Assembly: GCF_036924535.1 (NCBI RefSeq)
Contig: NZ_JAZHRT010000001.1
Span: 6,510,001 to 6,574,000 of the forward strand
Length of the DNA: 64,000 nucleotides
DNA from: Bradyrhizobium sp. AZCC 2262
GTDB lineage: Bacteria; Pseudomonadota; Alphaproteobacteria; Rhizobiales; Xanthobacteraceae
Direction: 5' to 3'
Part shown: piece after piece, positions 1 to 9,062 of the stretch
How positions within the stretch are numbered: the stretch's first letter is position 1
Layout: each line of letters starts with the position of its first letter
Notes under the pieces: model-generated
The model's input: the letters and a program-made list of their open reading frames with translations, nothing else
Database searches by the model: none
What the model was told of the DNA's origin: nothing
Program-made: the position numbers and the translations under genes

Positions 1-1430
1 TCATTCACGCGCGCGGCATGAACGAGACCTTCGACGGCGACATCCACGATATCGGCATCATCATGCAGGGCGGCATGTATAACGGCGTCATCACCGCGCT
101 GCGCGAAGCGGGACTTGCCGACGTCTGGGGCGAGACGCGCGTGCCGCTCTATGTGATGAACGTGACTTATCCGATCGTCGACCGCGAGGTGATCGACTTC
201 TGCCGCGGCAAGAAGGCGGTGCTGATGGTCGAGGAGGGCCAGCCCGAATTCATCGAGCAGGCGCTGCATAAGATCCTGCGCAACGCCGACATTCCGGCCA
301 AGCTGCACGGCAAGGACCTGTTCCCGATGGCCGGCGAGTACACCGCGCAGGTGATGGGCCAGGCGATCGGCGCTTTCATCCGCCGCTGGCGCTCCGATGC
401 GTTGCCGGATGCCGCACGCGCGCCGAACATTGATCGTGTCGAGGTTGACGACAAGATCCGAGCGCTGGCCGACGTGGTGCCGCCGCGGCCGCCGGGCTTC
501 TGTACTGGCTGTCCAGAGCGGCCGATCTTTTCCGCGATGAAGCTGGTGGAGAAGGAACTCGGCCCACATCATATCGCTGCCGACATCGGCTGCCATTTGT
601 TCTCGATCCTGCCGCCGTTCAATATCGGCGCCACCACCATGGGCTACGGGCTCGGCCCGGCGTCGGCTTCGGCCTTCAACGTTCCGGCGAGCAAGCGCTC
701 GATCTCGATGATGGGCGATGGTGGCTTCTGGCATAACGGGCTGACCAGCGGCGTCGGCAACGCCGTGTTCAACCAGCACGACGGCGTGATCGTCGTGGTC
801 GACAATTATTATTCGGCTGCGACCGGCGGGCAGGACATCCCCTCCTCGCGCGCCGACAACCGCTCGCGCTCGACCAAGCATCCGATCGTCGAGGCGGTGA
901 AGGGCGTTGGCGCCAAATGGGTGCGCCAGATCGACCGCACCTACGACGTCTCGCGCATGCGCGACACGCTGCGCGAGGCGCTGACGACGGAGGAAAAGGG
1001 GCCAAAGATCATCGTCGCCTCGTCGGAGTGCATGCTGAACAAGCAGCGGCGGGTGAAGCCGCTGGTGGCGGCCGCCGCCAAGCGCGGCGAGCGCGTTGTG
1101 CGCGAGCGCTTCGGTGTCGATGAGGACACATGTTCCGGCGACCATGCCTGCATCCGCCTGTCCGGCTGCCCGTCGCTGTCGGTGAAACCGACAACCGATC
1201 CGTTGAAAGACAATCCGGTCGCCGCCGTCGACAATACTTGCGTCGGCTGCGGCCATTGCGGCGAGGTCGCGGACGCAGCCGTGTTGTGCCCCTCCTTCTA
1301 CCGCGCCGACATCGTTTCCAACCCCACCCCATTCGAAGCGCGGCTCGACCGCATCTGGCAACGGATGATCGGCACGTTGCAGCGCTGGCGGGCAGGACGG
1401 CGAGTCACGTTCGAGCAGGAGGTGGCATGA
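1..1430 (+). CDS. iorA: indolepyruvate ferredoxin oxidoreductase alpha subunit (5' end outside window)
   Basis: Oxidative decarboxylation of an aryl-pyruvate (or related 2-oxoacid) to an acyl-CoA with thiamine diphosphate and ferredoxin. The frame is open from base 3, so the N-terminal pyrimidine-binding region lies upstream of the window; the first visible Met (base 18) is internal. Visible are CTGCPERP, the ThDP-binding region around GDGGF ending in VDNYY, and C-terminal Cys clusters (CSGDHAC, then CVGCGHC) expected to hold Fe-S clusters. The stop overlaps the start of the beta subunit (ATGA), so the two are translationally coupled. Family assignment is firm; the true substrate is not shown by sequence. 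Confidence 0.9.
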   Translation, partial: IHARGMNETFDGDIHDIGIIMQGGMYNGVITALREAGLADVWGETRVPLYVMNVTYPIVDREVIDFCRGKKAVLMVEEGQPEFIEQALHKILRNADIPAKLHGKDLFPMAGEYTAQVMGQAIGAFIRRWRSDALPDAARAPNIDRVEVDDKIRALADVVPPRPPGFCTGCPERPIFSAMKLVEKELGPHHIAADIGCHLFSILPPFNIGATTMGYGLGPASASAFNVPASKRSISMMGDGGFWHNGLTSGVGNAVFNQHDGVIVVVDNYYSAATGGQDIPSSRADNRSRSTKHPIVEAVKGVGAKWVRQIDRTYDVSRMRDTLREALTTEEKGPKIIVASSECMLNKQRRVKPLVAAAAKRGERVVRERFGVDEDTCSGDHACIRLSGCPSLSVKPTTDPLKDNPVAAVDNTCVGCGHCGEVADAAVLCPSFYRADIVSNPTPFEARLDRIWQRMIGTLQRWRAGRRVTFEQEVA

Positions 1431-2971
1431 ACGTCTCGGTAGCACCCTCCTCCGTCGCACTAAGCCAGGCACGGCCCATCACCGTCGCGGTGCTGGCGAT
1501 GGGCGGCCAGGGCGGCGGCGTTCTGGTCGACTGGATCGTGGCGCTGGCCGAGCGGCGCGGCTGGTTCGCGCAATCGACCTCGGTGCCCGGCGTCGCCCAG
1601 CGCACCGGCGCCACGATCTATTACATCGAGATGATCGCGCCCGACGCGAGCAAGCCGGAGCATCACCCCGTGCTGTCGCTGATGCCGGCACCCGGCAAGG
1701 TCGACATCGTGATTGGCGCCGAACTGATGGAGGCCGGCCGCGCCATCCTGCGCGGACTGGTTTCGCCGGACCGCACGCTGTTGATCGGCTCCTCCCACCG
1801 CTCCCTGGCTGTGGTCGAGAAGACCGCGCCCGGCGACGGCACCGCCGATGCGTCACAGGTCTATGAGGCGGCGAATGTCGCAGCCAACCGCTTCATCGCG
1901 TTCGACATGGCCGAGATCGCCGATGCCACCGGCAGCGTGGTCTCTTCCGTGCTGTTCGGTGCGCTGGCAGGCTCCGGCGCCCTGCCGTTCACGACACAGG
2001 ATTTTGAAGCCACGATCCGCTCAGCCGGCGTCGGCGTCGATGCCAGCCTGCGCGCCTTCACCGCCGGCCGCGAGCGCGCCGTCGCCACGCTCAAACAGGA
2101 TCCCAAGATCAAGCCAACGGCAAAGCCGCCGCTTGCAAAGCGCTTTCCGCGCCTCGAACCGATCGGTCATGCCGATTACGACGCGCTAGTCGCGCGGGCG
2201 CGGCAAATGCCGGCTGAGCTACACGGCATCGTCGCCGCCGGCCTGCAACGCGTCGTCGATTATCAGGACGTCGCCTATGGCCGCGAATATCTTGATCGAC
2301 TTGGGGCGATGCCGCGCGACGCGATCGGCCTGCTGCAGGCCTTTGCGAAATATCTCGCCGTCGCGATGGCCTATGACGACGTGATCCGCGTGGCTGACCT
2401 CAAGACGCGCGCCGGGCGATTCGACCGGGTGCGCCGCGAGGCGCGGGCCGGTGATGACCAGATCCTCGGGATCACTGAATTCTTCCATCCACGAATCGAG
2501 GAAATGGCGGGGCTGCTGCCGCCGCGCCTCGGCGAAAAGGTCGAGCGCAGCGAACGGCTCGCCCGGCTCATCGATCGTGGACGAAAATTGCGCACGACCG
2601 CACCATCGGCGTTCCTGATGCTGTACTGCGTGGCAGGCCTTCGGCGATTCCGCCGCCGCACGCTGCGGCATGCCCGCGAGATGCGCCACCTCGACGACTG
2701 GGCGCAACGCGTGCGGAAATTCGCTGCAAGCGATGTCGCGCTAGCAACTGCCGTGTGCGAAGCCCGCCGTCTCGTCGGCGGCTACTCGGATACGCATTCC
2801 CGCGGTGAATCGAAATTCGACAAGGTCATGCGGGCGTCCGAGCGCCTAGCCGGCCGGCCTGATGCTGCGGAATGGGTGCAGCGGCTGACCAAGGTGGCAC
2901 TGAAGGACGCCGATGGCGCCGAGCTCGACGGCGCGTTGCGCACCGTCGAGACGCTGTTCGAGGACGCGTGA
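1427..2971 (+). CDS. iorB: indolepyruvate oxidoreductase subunit beta (with long C-terminal domain)
   Basis: Partner of the preceding alpha subunit. The N-terminal domain has the glycine-rich AMGGQGGG segment of the 2-oxoacid oxidoreductase gamma/IorB fold. It is followed by an additional C-terminal region of roughly 300 residues, as in the long proteobacterial IorB proteins carrying DUF6537. At 514 aa it is much longer than archaeal IorB (about 200 aa). The ATG at 1427 overlaps the upstream TGA and is preferred over the longer open frame from 1130, which lies inside iorA. It is followed after 2 nt by a dioxygenase reductase gene, so the oxidoreductase and the dioxygenase are probably in one pathway. 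Confidence 0.87.
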   Translation: MNVSVAPSSVALSQARPITVAVLAMGGQGGGVLVDWIVALAERRGWFAQSTSVPGVAQRTGATIYYIEMIAPDASKPEHHPVLSLMPAPGKVDIVIGAELMEAGRAILRGLVSPDRTLLIGSSHRSLAVVEKTAPGDGTADASQVYEAANVAANRFIAFDMAEIADATGSVVSSVLFGALAGSGALPFTTQDFEATIRSAGVGVDASLRAFTAGRERAVATLKQDPKIKPTAKPPLAKRFPRLEPIGHADYDALVARARQMPAELHGIVAAGLQRVVDYQDVAYGREYLDRLGAMPRDAIGLLQAFAKYLAVAMAYDDVIRVADLKTRAGRFDRVRREARAGDDQILGITEFFHPRIEEMAGLLPPRLGEKVERSERLARLIDRGRKLRTTAPSAFLMLYCVAGLRRFRRRTLRHAREMRHLDDWAQRVRKFAASDVALATAVCEARRLVGGYSDTHSRGESKFDKVMRASERLAGRPDAAEWVQRLTKVALKDADGAELDGALRTVETLFEDA

Positions 2972-2973
2972 GG

Positions 2974-3939
2974 ATGGATCAATTCGAGGTCGTGGTATCG
3001 AAGGCCGAGGCGCTCACGCCGCGCATTCGCGAATTCGTCCTTGCACGCGCCAACGGTGCCCCGATGCCGGGCTGGGCCGCGGGCGCCCATATCGATGTCC
3101 ATCTGCCCGATGTCGGCCGGCGCTCCTATTCTCTGATCGAGACGGCATCACCGCGAGGGGCCGCCGAACATCCGACCGCCTATCGCATCGCCGTGCTGCA
3201 GGAAAGCAAGAGCCGCGGCGGCTCGACCCATATGCACGGTCTCAAGACCGGCGATCGCCTGACGATCTCGCCGCCGGCGAACAATTTTCCGCTCGGTGCA
3301 GGCACGAGCGAAGTCGCGCTGGTCGCGGGCGGCATCGGCGTGACGCCACTGCTTGCGATGGCCTGTGAATTGAGCGCTACGAAGCGGCCGTTCTCGTTTT
3401 ACTACGCCGGCCGCAGCCGCAGCGAGCTCGCCTTTCTCGGCGACATCGAGCGGCTGGCCAGCGCGGGCGCGACGATCCACGCCGACGACGAAGCCGGCCG
3501 GTTTTTCGATCTCGAGGGCCTGATGAACCGACTCGCGCCCGATGTGCCGCTGTACCTCTGCGGACCGCTGCCGATGATCGAGGCCGCGATCGCGCTGGCC
3601 AAGCGGATGAGCTGGCCGCAGGGACGGCTGCATTTCGAAATATTCACCGCACCCGAAGAGAAGACCGGCGATGCCAGTTTCGAGGTCGAACTCAAGTGCA
3701 ACGGGCGCGTCTATGAAATTCCAGCTGGCAAGACCATTCTCGACGTGCTGCTCGAGGCCGGCGAAGACCCGATACATGACTGCAAGCGCGGCGATTGCGG
3801 TATCTGCCAGACAACGGTCATCGAGGGCATTCCCGATCATCGCGACTACATCTTGAGCGAAAGCGAGAAGGCGTCGAACAAGGTGATGCAGATCTGTATT
3901 TCGCGCGCGAAAACCAAGCGTCTCGTGCTCGACCTGTGA
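2974..3939 (+). CDS. PDR/VanB-type oxidoreductase (ring-hydroxylating dioxygenase reductase)
   Basis: Electron-transfer component passing electrons from NAD(P)H through flavin and a [2Fe-2S] centre to the Rieske dioxygenase encoded immediately downstream. Domain order is flavin-binding (RSYSLIE), nucleotide-binding (GGIGVTPLL, CGPLPMI), then a C-terminal plant-type ferredoxin domain with CKRGDCGIC and a later Cys in QICIS. This is the phthalate dioxygenase reductase/VanB arrangement, and 321 aa is the usual length. The ATG at 2974 lies 2 nt after the iorB stop. The operon has no separate ferredoxin, consistent with a two-component system. Confidence 0.88.
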   Translation: MDQFEVVVSKAEALTPRIREFVLARANGAPMPGWAAGAHIDVHLPDVGRRSYSLIETASPRGAAEHPTAYRIAVLQESKSRGGSTHMHGLKTGDRLTISPPANNFPLGAGTSEVALVAGGIGVTPLLAMACELSATKRPFSFYYAGRSRSELAFLGDIERLASAGATIHADDEAGRFFDLEGLMNRLAPDVPLYLCGPLPMIEAAIALAKRMSWPQGRLHFEIFTAPEEKTGDASFEVELKCNGRVYEIPAGKTILDVLLEAGEDPIHDCKRGDCGICQTTVIEGIPDHRDYILSESEKASNKVMQICISRAKTKRLVLDL

Positions 3940-3950
3940 AGGAGGAACGC

Positions 3951-5264
3951 ATGACCCGATATGCCAGCAACGCCGCTGCGCTTCGCGCCCTGGTCCGCGA
4001 GCAGGAGGTTCACCGTGACGTCTATGTCAGCGAAGAGGTGTTCCAGCTCGAAATGGAGCATATGTTCCCGAACAGCTGGGTCTATGTCGGCCACGACAGC
4101 CAGGTCCCCAACGCGGGCGACTATTACGGCACCACGATCGGCACGCAGCCTGTCTTGCTGGTCCGCCACACCGATGGAACGGTAAAGGTGCTGCACAACC
4201 GCTGCCCGCACAAGGGCACGCGGATCACGTCCGAGACCTGCGGCAACGCCGGAAAATTCTTCCGCTGCCCCTACCACGCCTGGAGCTTCAAGACCGACGG
4301 CTCGCTGCTCGCGATTCCCTTGAAGAAGGGCTACGAGAACACCGGCTTTGAACAGAGCCACGCCGCGACCGGAATGGCGCCGGTGCGCCATGTCCGCAAC
4401 TATCGCGGCTTCGTATTCGGCAAGATCAATGACGGCGGCCTCGACTTCGAGGAGTTCTTCGGCGAAAGCCTGTCGAGCTTCGACAACATGATCGACCGTT
4501 CGCCGGCCGGCCAGCTCAAGGTCGCCGGCGGCGTGCTGCGCTATATGCACAATTGCAATTGGAAGATGCTGGTCGAAAACCAGACCGATACCTGCCATCC
4601 GATGGTGGCGCACGAATCCTCCGCCGGAACCGTGGTCGAGGTCTGGAAGAAGGCGCCTCCCGGCACCAAAAAGCCGATGGCGGTCGAGATCATCGCGCCC
4701 TTCATGAGCCCGTACGAATTCTTCGAGAACATGGGCATCCGGATCTGGGACAACGGACACGGCCACACCGGCGTGCACCACTCGATCCATTCCGACTATT
4801 CGGCGGTGCCCGGCTATTTCGACAAGATGACAGCCGCCTATGGCGAGGCCCGCGCCAAGGCGATCCTCGACGAGAACCGGCACAACACGGTCTACTTCCC
4901 CAACATCATGATCAAGGGTCCGATCCAGCTGTTGCGGCAGTTCAAGCCGATTGCGGCCAACAAGACGCTGGTCGAATCCTGGACGTTCCAGCTCGTCGAT
5001 GCGCCCGACATGCTGCTCGAGCGCACGCTGATGTACAACCGGCTGATCAATGCGCCGACCTCGATCGTCGGCCACGACGACCTCGAAATGTACGAGCGCG
5101 CGCAGGAAGGCCTGCACTCGAACGGCAACGAGTGGGTGAACCTGCAGCGCCTCTACAGTCCCGACGAGGCCGGACAGACCAACGTCGCGGTCAACGGGAC
5201 CAGCGAGTGGCCGATGCGCCACCAGTTCCGGGCGTGGTCCAAGTTCATGACGATGGGGATGTGA
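3951..5264 (+). CDS. aromatic ring-hydroxylating dioxygenase, alpha subunit (Rieske)
   Basis: Catalytic oxygenase subunit. The Rieske [2Fe-2S] ligands are C85, H87, C106 and H109 (CPHKG...CPYHAW). The mononuclear iron site is D213, H216 and H221 (DTCHPMVAH). The 437 aa length is typical. GGAGGA at 3940-3946 is a strong ribosome-binding site for the ATG at 3951, which is why the longer upstream extension is rejected. It is co-transcribed with the VanB-type reductase upstream and the beta subunit 1 nt downstream. The substrate is unknown; association with iorAB suggests an indolic or aryl-acid compound (inference). Confidence 0.92.
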   Translation: MTRYASNAAALRALVREQEVHRDVYVSEEVFQLEMEHMFPNSWVYVGHDSQVPNAGDYYGTTIGTQPVLLVRHTDGTVKVLHNRCPHKGTRITSETCGNAGKFFRCPYHAWSFKTDGSLLAIPLKKGYENTGFEQSHAATGMAPVRHVRNYRGFVFGKINDGGLDFEEFFGESLSSFDNMIDRSPAGQLKVAGGVLRYMHNCNWKMLVENQTDTCHPMVAHESSAGTVVEVWKKAPPGTKKPMAVEIIAPFMSPYEFFENMGIRIWDNGHGHTGVHHSIHSDYSAVPGYFDKMTAAYGEARAKAILDENRHNTVYFPNIMIKGPIQLLRQFKPIAANKTLVESWTFQLVDAPDMLLERTLMYNRLINAPTSIVGHDDLEMYERAQEGLHSNGNEWVNLQRLYSPDEAGQTNVAVNGTSEWPMRHQFRAWSKFMTMGM

Positions 5265-5265
5265 C

Positions 5266-5778
5266 ATGAGCATGGTCACTGAAGCTCCCCTCAAGAATGC
5301 GGTCCCCACCGATCAGGAACTGATCGACTTCGTCGTTCGTGAGGCACGGCTGATCGATCAGCAGCGTTTCGACGAATGGCTCGACATGTACGCCGACGAC
5401 GCCTTCTACTGGATGCCGCTGGAATGGAATCAAACCGATCCGCGGCTGACCTGCTCGCTGATGTACGAGGACAAGCTGTTGCTCTCGATCCGGGTCGAAC
5501 GGCTCAAGGGCGCGCGAACCTTCAGCCAGAAGCCGAAGAGCCGCTGCCATCACGTGCTGCAGACGCCGCAGGTCGATTCGCGCGACGCCGCCGCCAACAG
5601 CTACGTCACCTGGACCCCGATACATTATGTCGAGACCCGCCTCGACGAGCAGGCGCTCTATGCGGCCTGGGTCACGCATCATCTGAGCGTCGAAAACGGA
5701 AAGCTGAAGATCAAGCTCAAGCGTGTCGACCTGATCAATTGCGATGCTGCCTTCGGCAACATCCAGCTCTTTATGTGA
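5266..5778 (+). CDS. aromatic ring-hydroxylating dioxygenase, beta subunit
   Basis: Small structural subunit of the alpha3beta3 oxygenase (SnoaL/NTF2-like fold). At 170 aa it has the expected size, with the family-like opening containing DFVVREARLIDQQRFDEW and the WMPL segment. It starts 1 nt after the alpha stop. No catalytic metal is expected here; it shapes the oligomer and in some systems influences specificity. Confidence 0.88.
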   Translation: MSMVTEAPLKNAVPTDQELIDFVVREARLIDQQRFDEWLDMYADDAFYWMPLEWNQTDPRLTCSLMYEDKLLLSIRVERLKGARTFSQKPKSRCHHVLQTPQVDSRDAAANSYVTWTPIHYVETRLDEQALYAAWVTHHLSVENGKLKIKLKRVDLINCDAAFGNIQLFM

Positions 5779-5784
5779 CGGAGA

Positions 5785-6519
5785 ATGAGCGTGGTTCACC
5801 ACACGGCGATCGTGAGCGGCGGCAATACCGGCATTGGCGCGGCGATCGCCCGCGGCCTCCTGGCCGAGGGCTATGATGTGATTTCGCTGTCGCGGCGCAA
5901 GCCCGACTGGAGCCACCCAAAACTCTCCTCGCGCGAGGTCGACCTGCTCGATGCGGCCGCGACGCGTCAGGCGGCCACGGAAATTGCCGCGAAGGTTGCG
6001 ATTACCCATGTCGTGCATAATGCCGGCGCGATCCGCGCCAAGCTGCTGGAAGAGGTCGTTGACGAGGATGTCGGCGCATTGGCTCAGCTGCATTTCGGCG
6101 CCGCGATTGCGCTGGCGCAGGCGGCGCTGCCGGGCATGAAGCAGGCTCGCTTCGGCCGCATCGTGTTGCTGTCGTCGCGTGCCGCGCTGGGAGCTGCCAC
6201 CCGCACGGTCTATTCGGCGACCAAGGCCGGTATCATCGGCATGGCGCGGACCTGGGCGCTGGAGCTTGCCCCTTTCGGCATTACCGTCAATGTCGTCGCG
6301 CCCGGCCCGATCGGCGATACCGAGATGTTCGAGAGCGTGATGTCGCCGGAATCCGAACGTGCAAAAAAGCTGGCGCAGTCGATTCCTCTCGGCCGTCTCG
6401 GCAAATCCGCCGACGTGGCGCGGGCGGTTACTTTCTTCAGTTCACCCGATGCCGACTTCATCACCGGGCAGACGCTGTATGTCTGCGGCGGAGCCAGCAT
6501 CGGATCGATTTCCATCTAG
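5785..6519 (+). CDS. SDR family oxidoreductase
   Basis: NAD(P)-dependent short-chain dehydrogenase of 244 aa. It has the cofactor motif SGGNTGIG, HNAG at the NNAG position, catalytic Ser in LLSSR and the YSATK catalytic motif, then PG and TGQTLYVCGG near the C terminus. Its place directly after the dioxygenase genes fits oxidation of a cis-diol or hydroxylated intermediate (inference). Confidence 0.87.
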   Translation: MSVVHHTAIVSGGNTGIGAAIARGLLAEGYDVISLSRRKPDWSHPKLSSREVDLLDAAATRQAATEIAAKVAITHVVHNAGAIRAKLLEEVVDEDVGALAQLHFGAAIALAQAALPGMKQARFGRIVLLSSRAALGAATRTVYSATKAGIIGMARTWALELAPFGITVNVVAPGPIGDTEMFESVMSPESERAKKLAQSIPLGRLGKSADVARAVTFFSSPDADFITGQTLYVCGGASIGSISI

Positions 6520-6537
6520 CCCGGTGAGATCACAGCC

Positions 6538-7065
6538 ATGGATGCCACAGTCAAACGAAAGGCCCGATCCCCAAAGGGTGCGCGCGGGCAAGCGCTGCGG
6601 CCGGCCGAGCCGGCGCACGAATCCGATGGCGCGCATCTGGAATTACGTATCTGGCTGCGGCTGCTCTCCTGCGCCACCCGGATCGAGAAGGCGCTGAACG
6701 CGCGCCTGCGCAAGGAGTTCAACACCACGCTGGCCCGCTTCGACCTGCTGGCGCAGCTCGCCCGTAAGCCGGCTGGCGCAACCATGTCTGAAGTTTCCGA
6801 ACTCCTGATGGTCTCGAACGGCGCGATCACCGCCCTCGTGCAGAAGCTGGAAGCCGATGGCTTCATCCATCGCGAGGTCGACTCTGAGGATCGCCGCACC
6901 TTCCGTTTGCGCCTATCGCAGGAAGGCGCCAGGGAATTCGGCCGGATGGCGCGCCGGCATGAGGAATGGGTGATTGCCCTGATCGGCGAACTATCGCCCG
7001 TTGCGCAGTCGGACCTGCTGCAACATCTGACCCTGCTCAAGCGCCGCCTCGACAAGCACTCCTGA
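6538..7065 (+). CDS. MarR family transcriptional regulator
   Basis: Winged-helix repressor of 175 aa. A basic N-terminal tail of about 30 residues precedes a dimerization helix (LELRIWLRLLSCATRIEKAL). The wHTH follows (TMSEVSELLMVSNGAITALVQKLEADGFI) with the wing arginines EDRRTFRL. It is the last gene of the dioxygenase operon, 18 nt after the SDR, so it probably controls it in response to a substrate or intermediate. MarR proteins linked to Rieske dioxygenase loci are known auxin-responsive regulators in plant-associated bacteria; whether this one is such a protein is inference. Confidence 0.88.
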   Translation: MDATVKRKARSPKGARGQALRPAEPAHESDGAHLELRIWLRLLSCATRIEKALNARLRKEFNTTLARFDLLAQLARKPAGATMSEVSELLMVSNGAITALVQKLEADGFIHREVDSEDRRTFRLRLSQEGAREFGRMARRHEEWVIALIGELSPVAQSDLLQHLTLLKRRLDKHS

Positions 7066-7121
7066 CGCGGACGCCAGGCGGCAGTACCGCAAGGCAAGCA
7101 ATACGCGCAGTGAGTTGCGGT

Positions 7122-7937
7122 TCATTTTAGCCTGTGCCTGAAGAACGCCAAAATCTCGTCGCGGGCCGCGATCGTCGGCTGGCCGGCCTCGTCGATCAGG
7201 TGCGCGGTGACGACGCTATGTGGCGTCGTGACGTGACGCTCGAAGAACGGCGCAAGATCGGCATTCGCCGCACTGTCCGGAAGCACCCGCCCGATGAAGC
7301 GGTCGCCGAGCGCCTCCGCATAGGCCGCGAAGCGTTGCGCCATGCAGAACTTGTCACCCGCGAAGCGATAGGCCAGCACCGTCAGATCTTCCCGCTCGAG
7401 CCGTTCGCGGACGCACCTGACTTCGTCGGGCGCGATTTCAATGCCGGCCGGATTGTTCAGCGGCAGCGACGGCTGCGAGAGCACCGGCGCCAGCATTGAC
7501 GGCTCGAGCATCATGGTCAGCGCAAAATTTCCCGTAAAGCACATCCCGATGGCGCCGACGCCGGGACCGCCGCACTCGCCATGCGCAAAACGCGCCAGCG
7601 ACCGCAGCCACTTTGTCACGGGACTGGATTCGTTTGAAGCGAGGGCGCGAAACTCAGCGCTCACACAGGCGCGCTGGAAGACCGCGGCGCCCTCCTCCGC
7701 GCCTGGAACGGCGCCATCACGACCGAACAGCGACGGCATGTGGACGGTGAAGCCGGCGTCGCGGACCCAGCGGGCAAACCTTGCGACATGCGGGCTGATG
7801 CCCGGCATCTCCGTCATCACGATGACGGCCGGCCCTGTGCCGGCCACGTAGACGACCTTGCTGACGCCATCGAGCGTGATGTCGCGGCGCGTGAAATCCT
7901 CGAGCGGATCGTCCTGTTTCATGGACCGTTTCGGCAT
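7122..7937 (-). CDS. dienelactone hydrolase family protein
   Basis: Alpha/beta hydrolase with the DLH-type nucleophile elbow GMCFTG (Cys133), a candidate Asp in RFAGDKF and a candidate His in VVTAHLID, matching the Cys-Asp-His triad. At 271 aa it is slightly longer than classical dienelactone hydrolases. Such enzymes open lactones in chlorocatechol or related pathways, but many members have other ester substrates. It converges with the MarR gene and is divergent from the GlxA-type regulator at 8103, which may control it. An alternative start is Met6 (7922). Confidence 0.85.
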   Translation of the reverse strand: MPKRSMKQDDPLEDFTRRDITLDGVSKVVYVAGTGPAVIVMTEMPGISPHVARFARWVRDAGFTVHMPSLFGRDGAVPGAEEGAAVFQRACVSAEFRALASNESSPVTKWLRSLARFAHGECGGPGVGAIGMCFTGNFALTMMLEPSMLAPVLSQPSLPLNNPAGIEIAPDEVRCVRERLEREDLTVLAYRFAGDKFCMAQRFAAYAEALGDRFIGRVLPDSAANADLAPFFERHVTTPHSVVTAHLIDEAGQPTIAARDEILAFFRHRLK

Positions 7938-8068
7938 CGGCGCAATTCCCTGGTTGGTCGATGGATACCCAGACAGGAGCCCGCAGCAAAGATCGGAGAT
8001 GCCTGCGGCCAGGGGCTTCGGACTATCTTTTCGGGGACATCGTTGCGATTTCGCGGCCGGCGGGCTAG

Positions 8069-8082
8069 TGTCAAAATTGACA
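8069..8082. promoter_or_regulatory. inverted repeat in the divergent intergenic region
   Basis: TGTCAA-AA-TTGACA, 6-bp arms with a 2-nt centre, ends 20 bp before the start of the AraC-type regulator and 131 bp from the divergent hydrolase start. It is a plausible operator or part of a promoter. The right arm reads TTGACA, but no good -10 lies 16-18 bp downstream. No binding evidence is available. Confidence 0.35.
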
Positions 8083-8102
8083 TTAATCGGGTATTTTTTG
8101 AC

Positions 8103-9032
8103 ATGACCAAAGTCGCGGTTGTCGAGATCGACGGATGCATGGCCTCAAGCGCGGCCATCACCCACGATGTATTGGCGACCGCCAACCGGATCGGCGCGGC
8201 GAAGCGCGTTCCGCCCTTCAAGGTTACGACGGTGCGTTGCGGATTCCGCCGCAACGACGTCGATCTGCGAGGAATCGAACTCGTCATCGTCCCCGGGCTT
8301 GGAACGGCGTCGGCAGACGAACTGGAGACGAAGTTGAAGAGCCCGATGTGCCGGCGCGCGGGCGACTTGCTGATGCGGGCGCACGCGACTGGAGCCGTGC
8401 TGGCCGCATCCTGCGCGAGCACGTTCCTTCTCGCGGAGACCGGCCTGCTCGATGGCCGGCGGGCGACCACGACATGGTGGTTCGCACCGCTGTTCCGGCA
8501 GCGCTATCCCGCAATCGAGTTGCTGTCGGAGCGGATGGTCGTCGCCGATTGGCCGATCGCAACCGGTGGCGCGGCCATGGCGCAGATGGACCTGATGCTT
8601 GCGGTCGTTGGCCGGTTCGCCGGACCAAGCCTCGCCAGAGCCTGCGCCAACTATCTCCTGCTCGATGAGCGGCGCTCCCAGGCGCCATTCATGGCGATTA
8701 CCTATCTGGCGAGCCAGGACCCCAGGATTGCCAAGGCCGAGAAATGGGTGCGCGAAAACATCGCGCGCGACTTTGCGATCGAGGAGTTGGCCAACGCTGT
8801 CGCGCTGGCGCCACGGACATTTGCCCGCCGCGTCTCGGCGACCTGCGGCGTTTCACCGATTCAGTTCGTGCAGCGGATCAGGCTGGAGACCGCCCGATTG
8901 CTGCTTGAGACCACGCGCCTGTCGGTCGAGCAGATCGCGCAGAGGATCGGATATGCGGAGCCTTCGACACTTCGCCGGCTGATCCGCCGCGATACGAAAC
9001 ATCCGCCCGGACATTTCCGTCCGACCGCCTGA
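8103..9032 (+). CDS. GlxA family (DJ-1/PfpI + AraC HTH) transcriptional regulator
   Basis: 309-aa regulator. An N-terminal DJ-1/PfpI-like ligand domain (about residues 3-180, with the ASCASTFLLAETGLLDGR nucleophile-elbow-like segment) is followed by a C-terminal AraC double HTH. The HTH region runs from about residue 215 and includes the conserved stretch ending IGYAEPSTLRRLIRR. The ATG at 8103 fits the family start (MTKVAVVEIDG); a longer open frame upstream lies in the hydrolase coding region and is rejected. It is divergent from the dienelactone-hydrolase-like gene, suggesting control of that gene (inference). Confidence 0.88.
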   Translation: MTKVAVVEIDGCMASSAAITHDVLATANRIGAAKRVPPFKVTTVRCGFRRNDVDLRGIELVIVPGLGTASADELETKLKSPMCRRAGDLLMRAHATGAVLAASCASTFLLAETGLLDGRRATTTWWFAPLFRQRYPAIELLSERMVVADWPIATGGAAMAQMDLMLAVVGRFAGPSLARACANYLLLDERRSQAPFMAITYLASQDPRIAKAEKWVRENIARDFAIEELANAVALAPRTFARRVSATCGVSPIQFVQRIRLETARLLLETTRLSVEQIAQRIGYAEPSTLRRLIRRDTKHPPGHFRPTA

Positions 9033-9062
9033 GCGTCTCCCTCGCCCGCGATGCCTGGAGCT

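Noticed and set aside
1130..1426. Upstream extension of iorB
   Set aside because: It lies within iorA, is Arg-rich and has no homology-like features; the ATG at 1427 matches family starts and overlaps the upstream stop.
3846..5309. 487-codon open frame on the minus strand across the Rieske alpha gene
   Set aside because: It is an exact antisense of a gene with intact Rieske and iron ligands; high GC produces long antisense frames and its sequence has no family features.
8077..8103. TTGACA as the -35 of the GlxA-type gene
   Set aside because: No -10-like hexamer lies at 16-18 bp; the site is kept only as part of an inverted repeat.
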